A stretch of DNA of 32,124 bases from an uncultured Eubacteriaceae bacterium (GTDB taxonomy: Bacteria; Bacillota; Clostridia; Eubacteriales; UBA1433), in assembly GCA_937914785.1 (NCBI GenBank), contig CALGIV010000223.1, forward strand, positions 1 to 32,124, written 5' to 3'. The notes below the pieces were generated by a model, which was not told the origin of the DNA, searched no databases, and saw only the letters and a list, made by a program, of their open reading frames with translations. Numbering within the stretch: the stretch's first letter is position 1; each line of letters starts with the position of its first letter. The position numbers and the translations under genes are program-made. This document shows, piece by piece, positions 1 through 6,651 of this stretch.

Positions 1-281
1 GCCATACCGTCATCACGGCGGTTGCCGTGATCAACGCCACAGGGAACAAACGCGTATGTAAAGCAGAAAAGACCATCGTTGAATTCAATCCGCTCAGCGA
101 TGAACAGATCGATGCCTATATCGCGACCGGTGAAGTCTGGGATAAAGCCGGCGCCTATGGCATCCAGGGCATCGGCAGCATATTTGTCAAAAGGATTGAC
201 GGCTGCTTTTTTAACGTGGCCGGCCTGCCGCTGAGCCTGCTGTATCATATGCTGTGTCAAATCGGCTATTCAATCCTCTAA
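1..281 (+). CDS. maf: Maf-family nucleotide pyrophosphatase, C-terminal part (5' end outside window)
   Basis: The reading frame is open from base 3 and ends at TAA 279-281, so only about 92 C-terminal residues are present. They carry the conserved Maf tail: a WDKAGAYGIQG stretch containing the family Lys and Gly residues, then FVKRIDG and FNVAGLPL. Maf proteins are cytosolic pyrophosphatases that remove non-canonical or modified nucleoside triphosphates such as dTTP/UTP analogues. The gene is followed after 23 bases by radC on the same strand, a common Firmicute order (maf–radC). The start and catalytic N-terminal half cannot be seen. The family assignment is firm; substrate choice is not. 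Confidence 0.9.
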   Translation, partial: HTVITAVAVINATGNKRVCKAEKTIVEFNPLSDEQIDAYIATGEVWDKAGAYGIQGIGSIFVKRIDGCFFNVAGLPLSLLYHMLCQIGYSIL

Positions 282-304
282 AGCTGCAATAAAGGAGAAC
301 TTCT

Positions 305-967
305 ATGACCGGACAAACGTTACTTCCGCAAGAAAAAATGCTGCAGTTCGGCGAACGCGCCTTAAGCGATACGGAGTTGCTGGCCGTCATCCTGCGCACA
401 GGCTCTGTCAATGTTGACGTACTCACGCTGTGTGAAAAGCTCCTCTGTCGGTATCAAAATCTGGCTTCACTCTCAAAATGCACTGTCGAAGAGCTCGTAA
501 AAGACAACGACGGCATCGGCACGATTAAGGCACTGCAAATAAAAGCTGCCATCGAACTGGGGCGCCGCAGCATTCAAAAGCCACTTTTAAAAGAAAAAAT
601 CAGCTCCGCCGAGCAGGCAGCTGAATATGTTTTTGACAGTATGGGCGGATTGGATAAAGAAGTTGTATGCACTTTGTTGCTGGACAGCAAAAGTCAAGTA
701 CTTTCTTATGAAACAATCTCAATCGGGACGTTAAACGCATCTTTAATTCATGCACGCGAAGTATTTAAAAGCGCTATCAAATTCAGCGCTGCAAGTATTA
801 TTTTGTTCCACAACCATCCCAGCGGCGATGTAAAGCCAAGCCTTGAAGATATCCGGCAGACACAAAAACTATCAGAGACCGCAAAAATCGTTGGGATCCC
901 ACTCAAAGACCATATTATTATCGGTGAAAATGCCTATTACAGTATGAAAGAAAATAACTGGCTATAG
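305..967 (+). CDS. radC: RadC/UPF0758 JAB1-MPN domain protein
   Basis: This 220-residue protein has an AAAGGAG ribosome site upstream of ATG 305. The N-terminal part (about 1-90) is a helix-hairpin-helix-like region with the ALSDTELLAVILRTG signature. The C-terminal part is a JAMM/MPN metalloprotease-like domain with HNHPSGD at residues 169-175 and Asp 182 as likely metal ligands. The historic link to DNA repair is weak and the real function of the family is unsettled, so metal-dependent hydrolase is the safest description. The N-terminus is slightly shorter than usual for the family. It is probably co-transcribed with maf; the usual mreB does not follow, and a convergent gene does instead. 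Confidence 0.93.
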   Translation: MTGQTLLPQEKMLQFGERALSDTELLAVILRTGSVNVDVLTLCEKLLCRYQNLASLSKCTVEELVKDNDGIGTIKALQIKAAIELGRRSIQKPLLKEKISSAEQAAEYVFDSMGGLDKEVVCTLLLDSKSQVLSYETISIGTLNASLIHAREVFKSAIKFSAASIILFHNHPSGDVKPSLEDIRQTQKLSETAKIVGIPLKDHIIIGENAYYSMKENNWL

Positions 968-970
968 CAA

Positions 971-1339
971 TTACAATACCTTCATCTGATCTAAATTCCG
1001 TTGCTCCTGAATAAAAATATCGGTAATACTAATACCACAAACACTACAAATGCTCGTCAATGCAACCAGACATTCCCCAAGTGCTTCTTCGATTCTTTTC
1101 CGGCAGTTCACACAGGTCATCTGAGTCAATGCGTTGAGAAGCGCATTGTAATCAATCTTATCAATACGTAACATGATCTCGTCAGAGTTTTTCACACAAC
1201 CACAACTCGTCACGCATTCCGTAATGGTCTTCATCAACAGAAAAGAAGCCTTTGCCTGCTTTTCCAACAATTCTGAAACATTGTAACTACCAACTAAACG
1301 TTCATCAATACTCGTCTGGAATTCTTCGCAAATCAACAT
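971..1339 (-). CDS. Small cysteine-rich protein of unknown function (weak MazG-like tail)
   Basis: This 122-residue protein starts at ATG 1339, preceded by an AAAGGGG ribosome site. A longer version from ATG 1372 is ruled out because that codon lies inside the -10 box of the promoter. It has nine cysteines, including ECVTSCGC, a CVNC pair and ICSVC, and a mostly helical look. The C-terminal segment (RIEEALGECL…CGISITDIF) faintly resembles the helical core of MazG-type nucleotide pyrophosphohydrolases, but the acidic metal ligands are not clearly there, so this is only a hint. It is convergent with radC (3 bases between stops) and divergent from the carD operon. No function can be assigned. 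Confidence 0.7.
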   Translation of the reverse strand: MLICEEFQTSIDERLVGSYNVSELLEKQAKASFLLMKTITECVTSCGCVKNSDEIMLRIDKIDYNALLNALTQMTCVNCRKRIEEALGECLVALTSICSVCGISITDIFIQEQRNLDQMKVL

Positions 1340-1370
1340 AAACGCTACCCCTTTTCCGTTTCCTGCTATC

Positions 1371-1400
1371 ATTATATGGGACGCTTTAAGCTCGTGTCAA
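1371..1400 (-). promoter_or_regulatory. Sigma-A-type promoter for the cysteine-rich gene
   Basis: Read on the minus strand, TTGACA (1400-1395) and TATAAT (1376-1371) are both perfect consensus hexamers separated by 18 bases. Transcription should begin near 1364, about 25 bases before ATG 1339. Confidence 0.8.
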
Positions 1401-1494
1401 TAACAAGAATTCGAAAAATTTCGACATAAATTTCACCTTTCATACACTTTTCTCTGCCTGTTTTACCGTTTTATTGAATTATGCTTTCGCCTCT

Positions 1495-1523
1495 TTGACT
1501 AATGCAAAGTTTTGTATTATAAT
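1495..1523 (+). promoter_or_regulatory. Sigma-A-type promoter of the carD–yacL–isp–cysS operon
   Basis: TTGACT (1495-1500) and TATAAT (1518-1523) are separated by exactly 17 bases. It lies 28 bases upstream of the CarD start and is the only clear promoter before the long plus-strand gene series. Confidence 0.85.
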
Positions 1524-1550
1524 AGATAAAATAGAAAAGAGGCAACACTT

Positions 1551-2018
1551 ATGTATAAAAAGGGTGAAGAAGTCGTCCATCCGTTATATGGCGCCGGCAC
1601 GATTTTGGATTTTACAGAGGATGGCGAATATATGGTAGAACTTGACAAGGGAAATATCTCTATGTGCATTCCCTTTGAAAATGCCGATATGATCGGATTG
1701 CGAAAGGTTTGTTCATCGATTCAGATAGATGCGTTGTTCCTCAAATTAAAAAATACTGATTTTGACATCAACACAAACTGGTCTCAACGCTATAAAGAAA
1801 ATATGCAAAAGATCAAGAGCGGCGATTTGTTCTTAGTCGCTGAAGTAGTTCGCGATTTATTGAAAATTGATAACGACCGCGGGCTGTCTACCGGCGAAAA
1901 AAAGATGTTAAACAACGCGAAAAAGATTTTTGTCAGCGAAGTGATATGCGCAAAAAGAATTGAGGAAAATGAAGCGGAAAAGCTGATTAACAGCCTCATT
2001 GATGAAAAAAGCCACTAA
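1551..2018 (+). CDS. CarD/CdnL-type RNA polymerase-binding transcription factor
   Basis: This 155-residue protein opens with the CarD N-terminal Tudor-like RNAP-interacting domain (GEEVVHPLYGAGTI, residues about 5-18, then VELDKGNISMCIPFENAD). A basic, helical C-terminal half (about 75-155) matches the DNA-binding domain of the family. CarD-type factors bind the RNAP beta subunit and stabilise open complexes, especially at rRNA promoters. The ribosome site is AGAGGC and the start is ATG 1551. It is the first gene of the operon and is followed after 14 bases by yacL. The domain is also found in TRCF (Mfd), but the length and operon position indicate the stand-alone regulator. Confidence 0.9.
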   Translation: MYKKGEEVVHPLYGAGTILDFTEDGEYMVELDKGNISMCIPFENADMIGLRKVCSSIQIDALFLKLKNTDFDINTNWSQRYKENMQKIKSGDLFLVAEVVRDLLKIDNDRGLSTGEKKMLNNAKKIFVSEVICAKRIEENEAEKLINSLIDEKSH

Positions 2019-2032
2019 ATAAGGAGGCGTCT

Positions 2033-2494
2033 GTGAAAACAGCTGTAAAGATTATTGCGGCGATTATCGGGCTGGTATACGGTTATCAACTGGGCGAATT
2101 TCTCATCGAAAGCCTGCTTTTGCAGAATCTTCTCGGACTGGAAAGTATCGTTCCACCATATAATTACATCGTTTGCTATGTCTCCGGCGCCGTACTCGGC
2201 ACCATCTTTCTGCTCCTTGCGCCGTATGTATACGACTATTTCGGAAATGCGGCTAAAAAAGCAGAAAAGATGCTGCGAGGCTATTCAACAATCGATTTGC
2301 TGTTAGGCGTTGTCGGCCTGATCATTGGCTTGATTATCGCAATGCTTATCAGTATACCGATCAATCTGCTGTCTATCCCCGTCATTGCAAAAAACATTAT
2401 TATTGTCGTCGAATACGCTACTTTTATCTGGGCATCCGACTCGCTACGACAAAACGCAGCGAATTGCAGGGAGCTTTTAAATTTTTGCCCTTAA
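2033..2494 (+). CDS. YacL-type PIN/TRAM protein, N-terminal membrane fragment (frameshifted)
   Basis: A GTG start at 2033 follows a strong AAGGAGG site. The 153 residues hold about four hydrophobic segments (roughly 3-21, 45-67, 87-112 and 118-130), matching the membrane half of YacL, normally one protein of about 360 residues with a C-terminal PIN–TRAM half. Here the frame derails at about base 2422: the last ~20 residues are off-frame and end at TAA 2494, while the expected continuation (YLGIRLATTKRSEL) lies in the -1 frame. Adding one T to the TTTT run at 2422-2425 would restore a continuous protein. This is a gene fragment unless frameshifting joins it to the next entry. Confidence 0.8.
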   Translation: MKTAVKIIAAIIGLVYGYQLGEFLIESLLLQNLLGLESIVPPYNYIVCYVSGAVLGTIFLLLAPYVYDYFGNAAKKAEKMLRGYSTIDLLLGVVGLIIGLIIAMLISIPINLLSIPVIAKNIIIVVEYATFIWASDSLRQNAANCRELLNFCP

Positions 2495-3141
2495 AGGGAG
2501 AAAAAGACTCCGAGAGAGAAGCCCGCAAGTTTAAATTGCAAAGCGATGCCATTCCTAAAATCCTCGATACCTCCGCCATTATCGACGGGCGCATTTTAGA
2601 TATCTTTAAAACAGGATTTGTTGAAGGTATTATCGTCATCCCGGAATTCATCTTATCCGAACTCCGGCACGTTGCCGACTCTTCCGATGCATTGAAACGT
2701 AAGCGGGGCCGCCGCGGACTCGATATTCTGAACAGAATCCAAAATGACGTCAATATGCAAGTTAAAGTGCTGGACAAAGACTACGATCAAATCGACGAAG
2801 TGGATGTCAAGCTCGTTAAACTTGCTTTCGATATTAACGGACTTATCATTACAAATGATTATAACTTAAACAAGATTGCCCAATTTCAAGGGGTCGGCGT
2901 ATTAAACGTCAACGAACTTGCAAACTCCGTCAAGACCATTCTGTTGCCCGGCGAAGAAATGGACATCCTCGTGCTGAAGGAAGGCAAGGAAGCAAACCAG
3001 GGTGTGGGCTACTTAGACGATGGCACGATGATCGTCATTCAGGGAGGCAAACCCTATGTGGGCGAACAGATTCACATTATGGTCACGAGCGTTTTACAAA
3101 CTTCGGCCGGACGAATGATTTTTGCCAAGCCGGAGCAATAA
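2464..3141 (+). CDS. YacL-type PIN–TRAM domain protein, C-terminal fragment of the frameshifted gene
   Basis: This frame carries the complete soluble half of YacL: a PIN nuclease domain (KILDTSAIIDGR, SELRHVADSSD, RGRRGLDILNRIQ, TNDYNLNK, with acidic residues typical of PIN active sites) followed by a TRAM RNA-binding domain (NQGVGYLDDGTMIVIQGG … VTSVLQTSAGRMIFAKP). The open frame extends upstream past TTG 2464 to at least 2392, but no ribosome site precedes any start, so separate translation looks poor. Conservation of the domain suggests a very recent mutation, an error in the sequence, or real frameshifting. It ends 10 bases before ispD. YacL is a membrane-anchored putative ribonuclease of unknown substrate. 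Confidence 0.85.
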   Translation: MQGAFKFLPLKGEKDSEREARKFKLQSDAIPKILDTSAIIDGRILDIFKTGFVEGIIVIPEFILSELRHVADSSDALKRKRGRRGLDILNRIQNDVNMQVKVLDKDYDQIDEVDVKLVKLAFDINGLIITNDYNLNKIAQFQGVGVLNVNELANSVKTILLPGEEMDILVLKEGKEANQGVGYLDDGTMIVIQGGKPYVGEQIHIMVTSVLQTSAGRMIFAKPEQ

Positions 3142-3151
3142 TTGGAGTAGT

Positions 3152-3859
3152 ATGAAAAAGCAATTTATCACGGCTATTATCGTCGCAGCAGGCAAATCCT
3201 CGCGGATGGACAAAGCGGTAAACAAGCAGTACATCCCATTGGATAACAAGCCTATTCTGGCATACTCTGTGGAGCGGTTTAATGCGAATAAAAATATTGA
3301 TGAAATAATTATTGTAACCGCTTCCCACGAAGCAGACCTTTGTGGTAAAATAGTCCTTAACCAAATAAAGGCAAAAAAGAAAATCAAAATTGTCGTCGGC
3401 GCAGATACGAGACAAAAATCGGTGTATCAGGGATTGCAAAATTGTAGGCCTGAAACGACGACTGTACTAATCCACGACGGCGCAAGGCCTTTCGTGACCG
3501 ATGATATGATCGATGGTTGCATTGCTCAGATGAAAGCCTATCAAGCCTGCAGCGTCGGGACTGCAGCGATCAATACGATAAAACTTGTCGATAAAAACGG
3601 CCAGGTTATCCAAACACTCGATCGCAATAAGCTGTGGGAAGTGCAGACGCCTCAATGCTTTGATTATGAAGTCTTGTTTAAACTGCATAAGAAAGCTGAC
3701 AAGGCAGGAATCGACGATATTACGGACGACTGCACATTGGCCGAACGTGCCGGCCTGAAGGTAAAAATGCTCAAAGGAAATTATGCAAACATAAAAATTA
3801 CTGTTGCTCAGGATTTGGTAACAGCGCAAAGTATTCTAAAAACGATAAAGCGAGGTTGA
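3152..3859 (+). CDS. ispD: 2-C-methyl-D-erythritol 4-phosphate cytidylyltransferase
   Basis: IspD joins MEP to CTP to give CDP-ME in the non-mevalonate isoprenoid pathway, in the cytosol. The 235-residue length is normal. The nucleotide loop reads AAGKSSRM (residues 12-19), where most members have AAGxGxRM, so one glycine is serine. HDGARPFV (108-115) and the QTPQCF motif (165-170) are intact. The start at ATG 3152 follows a TTGGAG site and the yacL stop; an earlier in-frame start at 3122 lies inside yacL and would add a non-family N-terminus. The partner ispF is downstream, separated by three genes. Confidence 0.95.
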   Translation: MKKQFITAIIVAAGKSSRMDKAVNKQYIPLDNKPILAYSVERFNANKNIDEIIIVTASHEADLCGKIVLNQIKAKKKIKIVVGADTRQKSVYQGLQNCRPETTTVLIHDGARPFVTDDMIDGCIAQMKAYQACSVGTAAINTIKLVDKNGQVIQTLDRNKLWEVQTPQCFDYEVLFKLHKKADKAGIDDITDDCTLAERAGLKVKMLKGNYANIKITVAQDLVTAQSILKTIKRG

Positions 3860-3866
3860 TACTGCG

Positions 3867-4832
3867 ATGAGCTTGACAAACGAAAAAATTACCATTATGT
3901 ATAATAAGATGGTCACTGCAAGGCTGTTGGAAGAAATGCTGCACGAAATGTTTTCCGAACATATGCTGCACGGGACCACACATTTGGGGATCGGACAGGA
4001 AGCTTCCGGTATCGGCGCTTGTATGACACTGCGCGATGGCGATAAAGCTACATTGACACATCGCAATCACGTGCAATGTATTGGGCTGGGAATGAATGTC
4101 AAATATTTGCTCGCCGAAATGTTTGGCAAAGAAACCGGCACCAACAGCGGCCTTGGCGGCTCTATGCATCTCATGGATTTAAAAAATGGCAATCTCGGCG
4201 CAAACGGCATCGTCGGCGGCGGGCTGGGCCTCGCATTGGGCGCCGCATTTAAAATGCACTATCACAAAGAAGAAAACGTCGTGATGTGCTTTCTCGGAGA
4301 CGGCGCGACAAACGAAGGGCTTTTTCACGAAGCACTGAATCTGGCATCGATTAAAAATCTACCCGTCGTCTTTTTCGTCGAAAACAATCACTACGCCGTT
4401 TCAATGAATACGAGCCGAAGTATGAAAGTTACCGACATCGGTCAACGGGCAAACGCTTATGGGATTCGCTCGATCATCTTAGACGGTAACGACGCGATAG
4501 ACGTATACAATATGACGTTCTCGGCAGTCCAGTATGTACGTGAAGGCAATGGCCCGATCTTAATCGAGAGCAAGACTTACCGCGTTGCGGGACACTCGAA
4601 AAGCGACGTGAAACAACTCTACCGCAGCCAGGAAGAAGTCGATGCCTGGGTTGCCAAAGACCCGATTAAACGATTGGAAGAATATATCTTGAAAAACAAT
4701 ATCGCCAACAGTGAAATGTTGAAAGAGATCAATACCAGGGTCATGGATGAAATTCGCGAAGCCGTATTGTTCGCACAAAACAGCCTGGATCCTTCTGCTG
4801 ATATTCTAAACAAACACATTTACGCAAAGTGA
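3867..4832 (+). CDS. Thiamine-diphosphate 2-oxoacid/acetoin dehydrogenase E1 subunit alpha
   Basis: This 321-residue protein belongs to the AcoA/PdhA family. The ThDP-binding motif GDGATNEG begins at residue 144 and ends with NN at 173-174 (GDG-x26-NN). THLGIGQEA (38-46) and RNHVQ (66-70) fit the substrate/ThDP pocket. With the beta subunit it should form an alpha2beta2 heterotetramer that decarboxylates a 2-oxoacid or cleaves acetoin and normally passes the two-carbon unit to a lipoyl E2. A GAGG ribosome site precedes ATG 3867. No E2, E3 or lipoate ligase gene is in the window. The gene lies 7 bases after ispD, so it is translated as part of the isoprenoid operon. The substrate is not determined. 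Confidence 0.9.
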   Translation: MSLTNEKITIMYNKMVTARLLEEMLHEMFSEHMLHGTTHLGIGQEASGIGACMTLRDGDKATLTHRNHVQCIGLGMNVKYLLAEMFGKETGTNSGLGGSMHLMDLKNGNLGANGIVGGGLGLALGAAFKMHYHKEENVVMCFLGDGATNEGLFHEALNLASIKNLPVVFFVENNHYAVSMNTSRSMKVTDIGQRANAYGIRSIILDGNDAIDVYNMTFSAVQYVREGNGPILIESKTYRVAGHSKSDVKQLYRSQEEVDAWVAKDPIKRLEEYILKNNIANSEMLKEINTRVMDEIREAVLFAQNSLDPSADILNKHIYAK

Positions 4833-4840
4833 GGTAAGAA

Positions 4841-5818
4841 ATGAAAGAGATTACATACAAAGAAGCACTGCGTGAAGCTTTAAGCGAGGAGATGATCCGG
4901 GATGAAAATGTCTTTCTTATGGGTCATGATATCGGCATATACGGCGGCGGTTTTGGCGTAACGGAAGGGCTGGTTTTGCAATTCGGCGAACAGCGTGTCA
5001 TCGACACGCCGATCAGCGAAGCGATTATCGCCGGACTTGCGACCGGCGCGGCTATTAGCGGACTGCGCCCTGTCATTGAAGCGATGTTTTCCGATTTTGT
5101 AACACTGATGATGGACAACATCGTCAATCAGGCTGCTAAATTTTCTTTTATGTCTGCTTCACAGGCCTGCGTTCCCCTCGTATTGAGGATGCCTGCCGGC
5201 TGCGGAACAGGAGCCGGCGCACAACACTCTCAAAGCCTGGAGGCGTGGATGTGTCACGTACCCGGCCTGAAAGTCGTTTTCCCTTCCAATCCGTACGAAG
5301 CAAAAGGATTGATGAAAGCGGCGATCCGCGACAATAACCCTGTCATTTTCTTTGAACATAAACTGGCGTATTCCAGCATCGGCTACGTTCCGGAAGATGA
5401 ATACGTCATTCCGATCGGCCAAGCCAACATTATGCGCAAGGGCAATCACATTACAATGGTCTCCTACGGTCATTCCGTACAGAAATGCTTAATGGCGGCC
5501 GCACATTTAAAAGAGATTGGCATCAGCGCCGAAATCATCGATTTACGCACGCTTTATCCACTGGATGAAGCCACAATCATTAACTCCGTTAAGAAGACCG
5601 GACGTGTAATGATCGTTCATGAAGCGGTCAAAACAGGCGGCCTCGGCGGCGAGATTTCTGCAATCCTTTCTGAAAAAGCGTTTTCTTATTTAAAAGCGCC
5701 GATTTTAAGAATTGCCGGCAAAGATGTCCCCATCCCATTCAGCAAAACGCTTGAAGAAGCCTGTGTACCCCAGATTCAAGATATCGAAAATGCGGCGAAG
5801 AGACTTATGCGAAGATAA
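4841..5818 (+). CDS. Thiamine-diphosphate 2-oxoacid/acetoin dehydrogenase E1 subunit beta
   Basis: At 325 residues it has the usual length for AcoB/PdhB. The segment RVIDTPISE ends in Glu 60, the catalytic glutamate that activates ThDP, and GAQHSQSLEAW supplies the phosphate-loop His 129. The transketolase C-terminal fold follows (VSYGHSVQKCL, IIDLRTLYPLD, HEAVKTGGLG). It starts 8 bases after the alpha subunit with an AGGT ribosome site, so the two subunits are co-translated. It completes the E1 heterotetramer. The pair has all recognisable catalytic residues and looks functional. Pyruvate, acetoin and branched-chain 2-oxoacids are all possible substrates. Confidence 0.9.
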   Translation: MKEITYKEALREALSEEMIRDENVFLMGHDIGIYGGGFGVTEGLVLQFGEQRVIDTPISEAIIAGLATGAAISGLRPVIEAMFSDFVTLMMDNIVNQAAKFSFMSASQACVPLVLRMPAGCGTGAGAQHSQSLEAWMCHVPGLKVVFPSNPYEAKGLMKAAIRDNNPVIFFEHKLAYSSIGYVPEDEYVIPIGQANIMRKGNHITMVSYGHSVQKCLMAAAHLKEIGISAEIIDLRTLYPLDEATIINSVKKTGRVMIVHEAVKTGGLGGEISAILSEKAFSYLKAPILRIAGKDVPIPFSKTLEEACVPQIQDIENAAKRLMRR

Positions 5819-5843
5819 AAAATTGAACTATTAGGTACCAAAA

Positions 5844-6164
5844 ATGAAAAATAATATTTATGAAGCAAATTTATTCTGCGACGTATGCGGCAAAGAGACG
5901 CTGCACAAGATAACTTATGCCAACGACATGATCGAGCACATTGTCTGCAGTGAGTGTGAACACGGAGTCACACTGGACAAAGATGAAGTCCTCAAACACT
6001 ACAACAACGATCTTATTATGCGCGTGCTCACGAAACCTACCCGTATGACTGAAGAAATGCAGGCGGATTTAAAAGGCTTTCTAAAAAGCATGCCTGTGCG
6101 CCTGTTCTCCAAACCGTACAGAATGATGCTGGAATATAAAAAGATCAACGAGGAACATTCTTAA
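5844..6164 (+). CDS. Small zinc-ribbon protein ('bh protein' type), function unknown
   Basis: The 106 residues begin with a likely zinc ribbon formed by CDVC (residues 12-15) and CSEC (36-39), followed by a charged, helical tail with TRMTEEMQADLKGFL. Small proteins of this kind occur in anaerobic Firmicutes under the uninformative name 'bh protein'; that link is from memory of the family. The ribosome site is weak. Its TAA shares one base with the ATG of ispF (TAATG at 6162-6166), so the two are translationally coupled. The zinc ribbon suggests RNA, DNA or protein binding, but no role can be shown. Confidence 0.8.
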   Translation: MKNNIYEANLFCDVCGKETLHKITYANDMIEHIVCSECEHGVTLDKDEVLKHYNNDLIMRVLTKPTRMTEEMQADLKGFLKSMPVRLFSKPYRMMLEYKKINEEHS

Positions 6165-6646
6165 TGCGCATCGGGATCGGCTACGATGCACATCGGTTGA
6201 CAGAAGGGCGCAGCCTCATTCTGGGGGGCGTTCATATCCCCTTTCAGCAAGGGCTTGACGGTCATTCGGACGCCGATGTACTGATCCATGCTATTATGGA
6301 TGCACTGCTCGGCGCCGCTGCACTCGGCGATATCGGCACACACTTTCCCGACAATGATGAACGTTATAGAGGTGCCGCCAGTATAGACTTATTAAAAGAA
6401 GTGGCTCATATGATTACAGAGGCGGGCTACACTGTTTTAAATATCGACAGCATCCTTATCGCGCAGGCACCACGGCTTGCGCCTTATATTGAAAAAATGT
6501 GCCTGCAGATTGCATATGCACTGGCGATAAAACCTTCCTGCATCAGCGTTAAGGCGACTACGGAAGAACAGATGGGCTTTACCGGCGCCGGTGAGGGCAT
6601 CGCCGCAAAAGCGGTCTGCCTGCTGGACAACAGACAGAAAGGATGA
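6164..6646 (+). CDS. ispF: 2-C-methyl-D-erythritol 2,4-cyclodiphosphate synthase
   Basis: IspF cyclises CDP-ME 2-phosphate to MEcPP with release of CMP. The 160-residue protein has the zinc ligands Asp 8 and His 10 (GYDAHRL) and His 42 in the VLIHAIMDALLGAA segment, the GHSDAD loop (34-39) and the CDP-binding KATTEEQMGFTG region (about 130-141). It overlaps the stop of the zinc-ribbon gene by one base and is itself overlapped by the cysS region (ATGA at 6643-6646). Together with ispD this gives two steps of the MEP pathway; dxs, dxr, ispE, ispG and ispH are not in the window. Confidence 0.97.
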   Translation: MRIGIGYDAHRLTEGRSLILGGVHIPFQQGLDGHSDADVLIHAIMDALLGAAALGDIGTHFPDNDERYRGAASIDLLKEVAHMITEAGYTVLNIDSILIAQAPRLAPYIEKMCLQIAYALAIKPSCISVKATTEEQMGFTGAGEGIAAKAVCLLDNRQKG

Positions 6647-6651
6647 TTTTA

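Noticed and set aside
1340..1372. Longer start of the cysteine-rich gene at ATG 1372
   Set aside because: This codon overlaps the TATAAT box; transcription would begin downstream of it.
2389..2452. Definite programmed -1 frameshift in yacL
   Set aside because: Heptamer, spacing and stem fit, but a shift there replaces a conserved membrane segment with a basic one; a missing T at 2422-2425 explains the break better. Kept only as a hypothesis.
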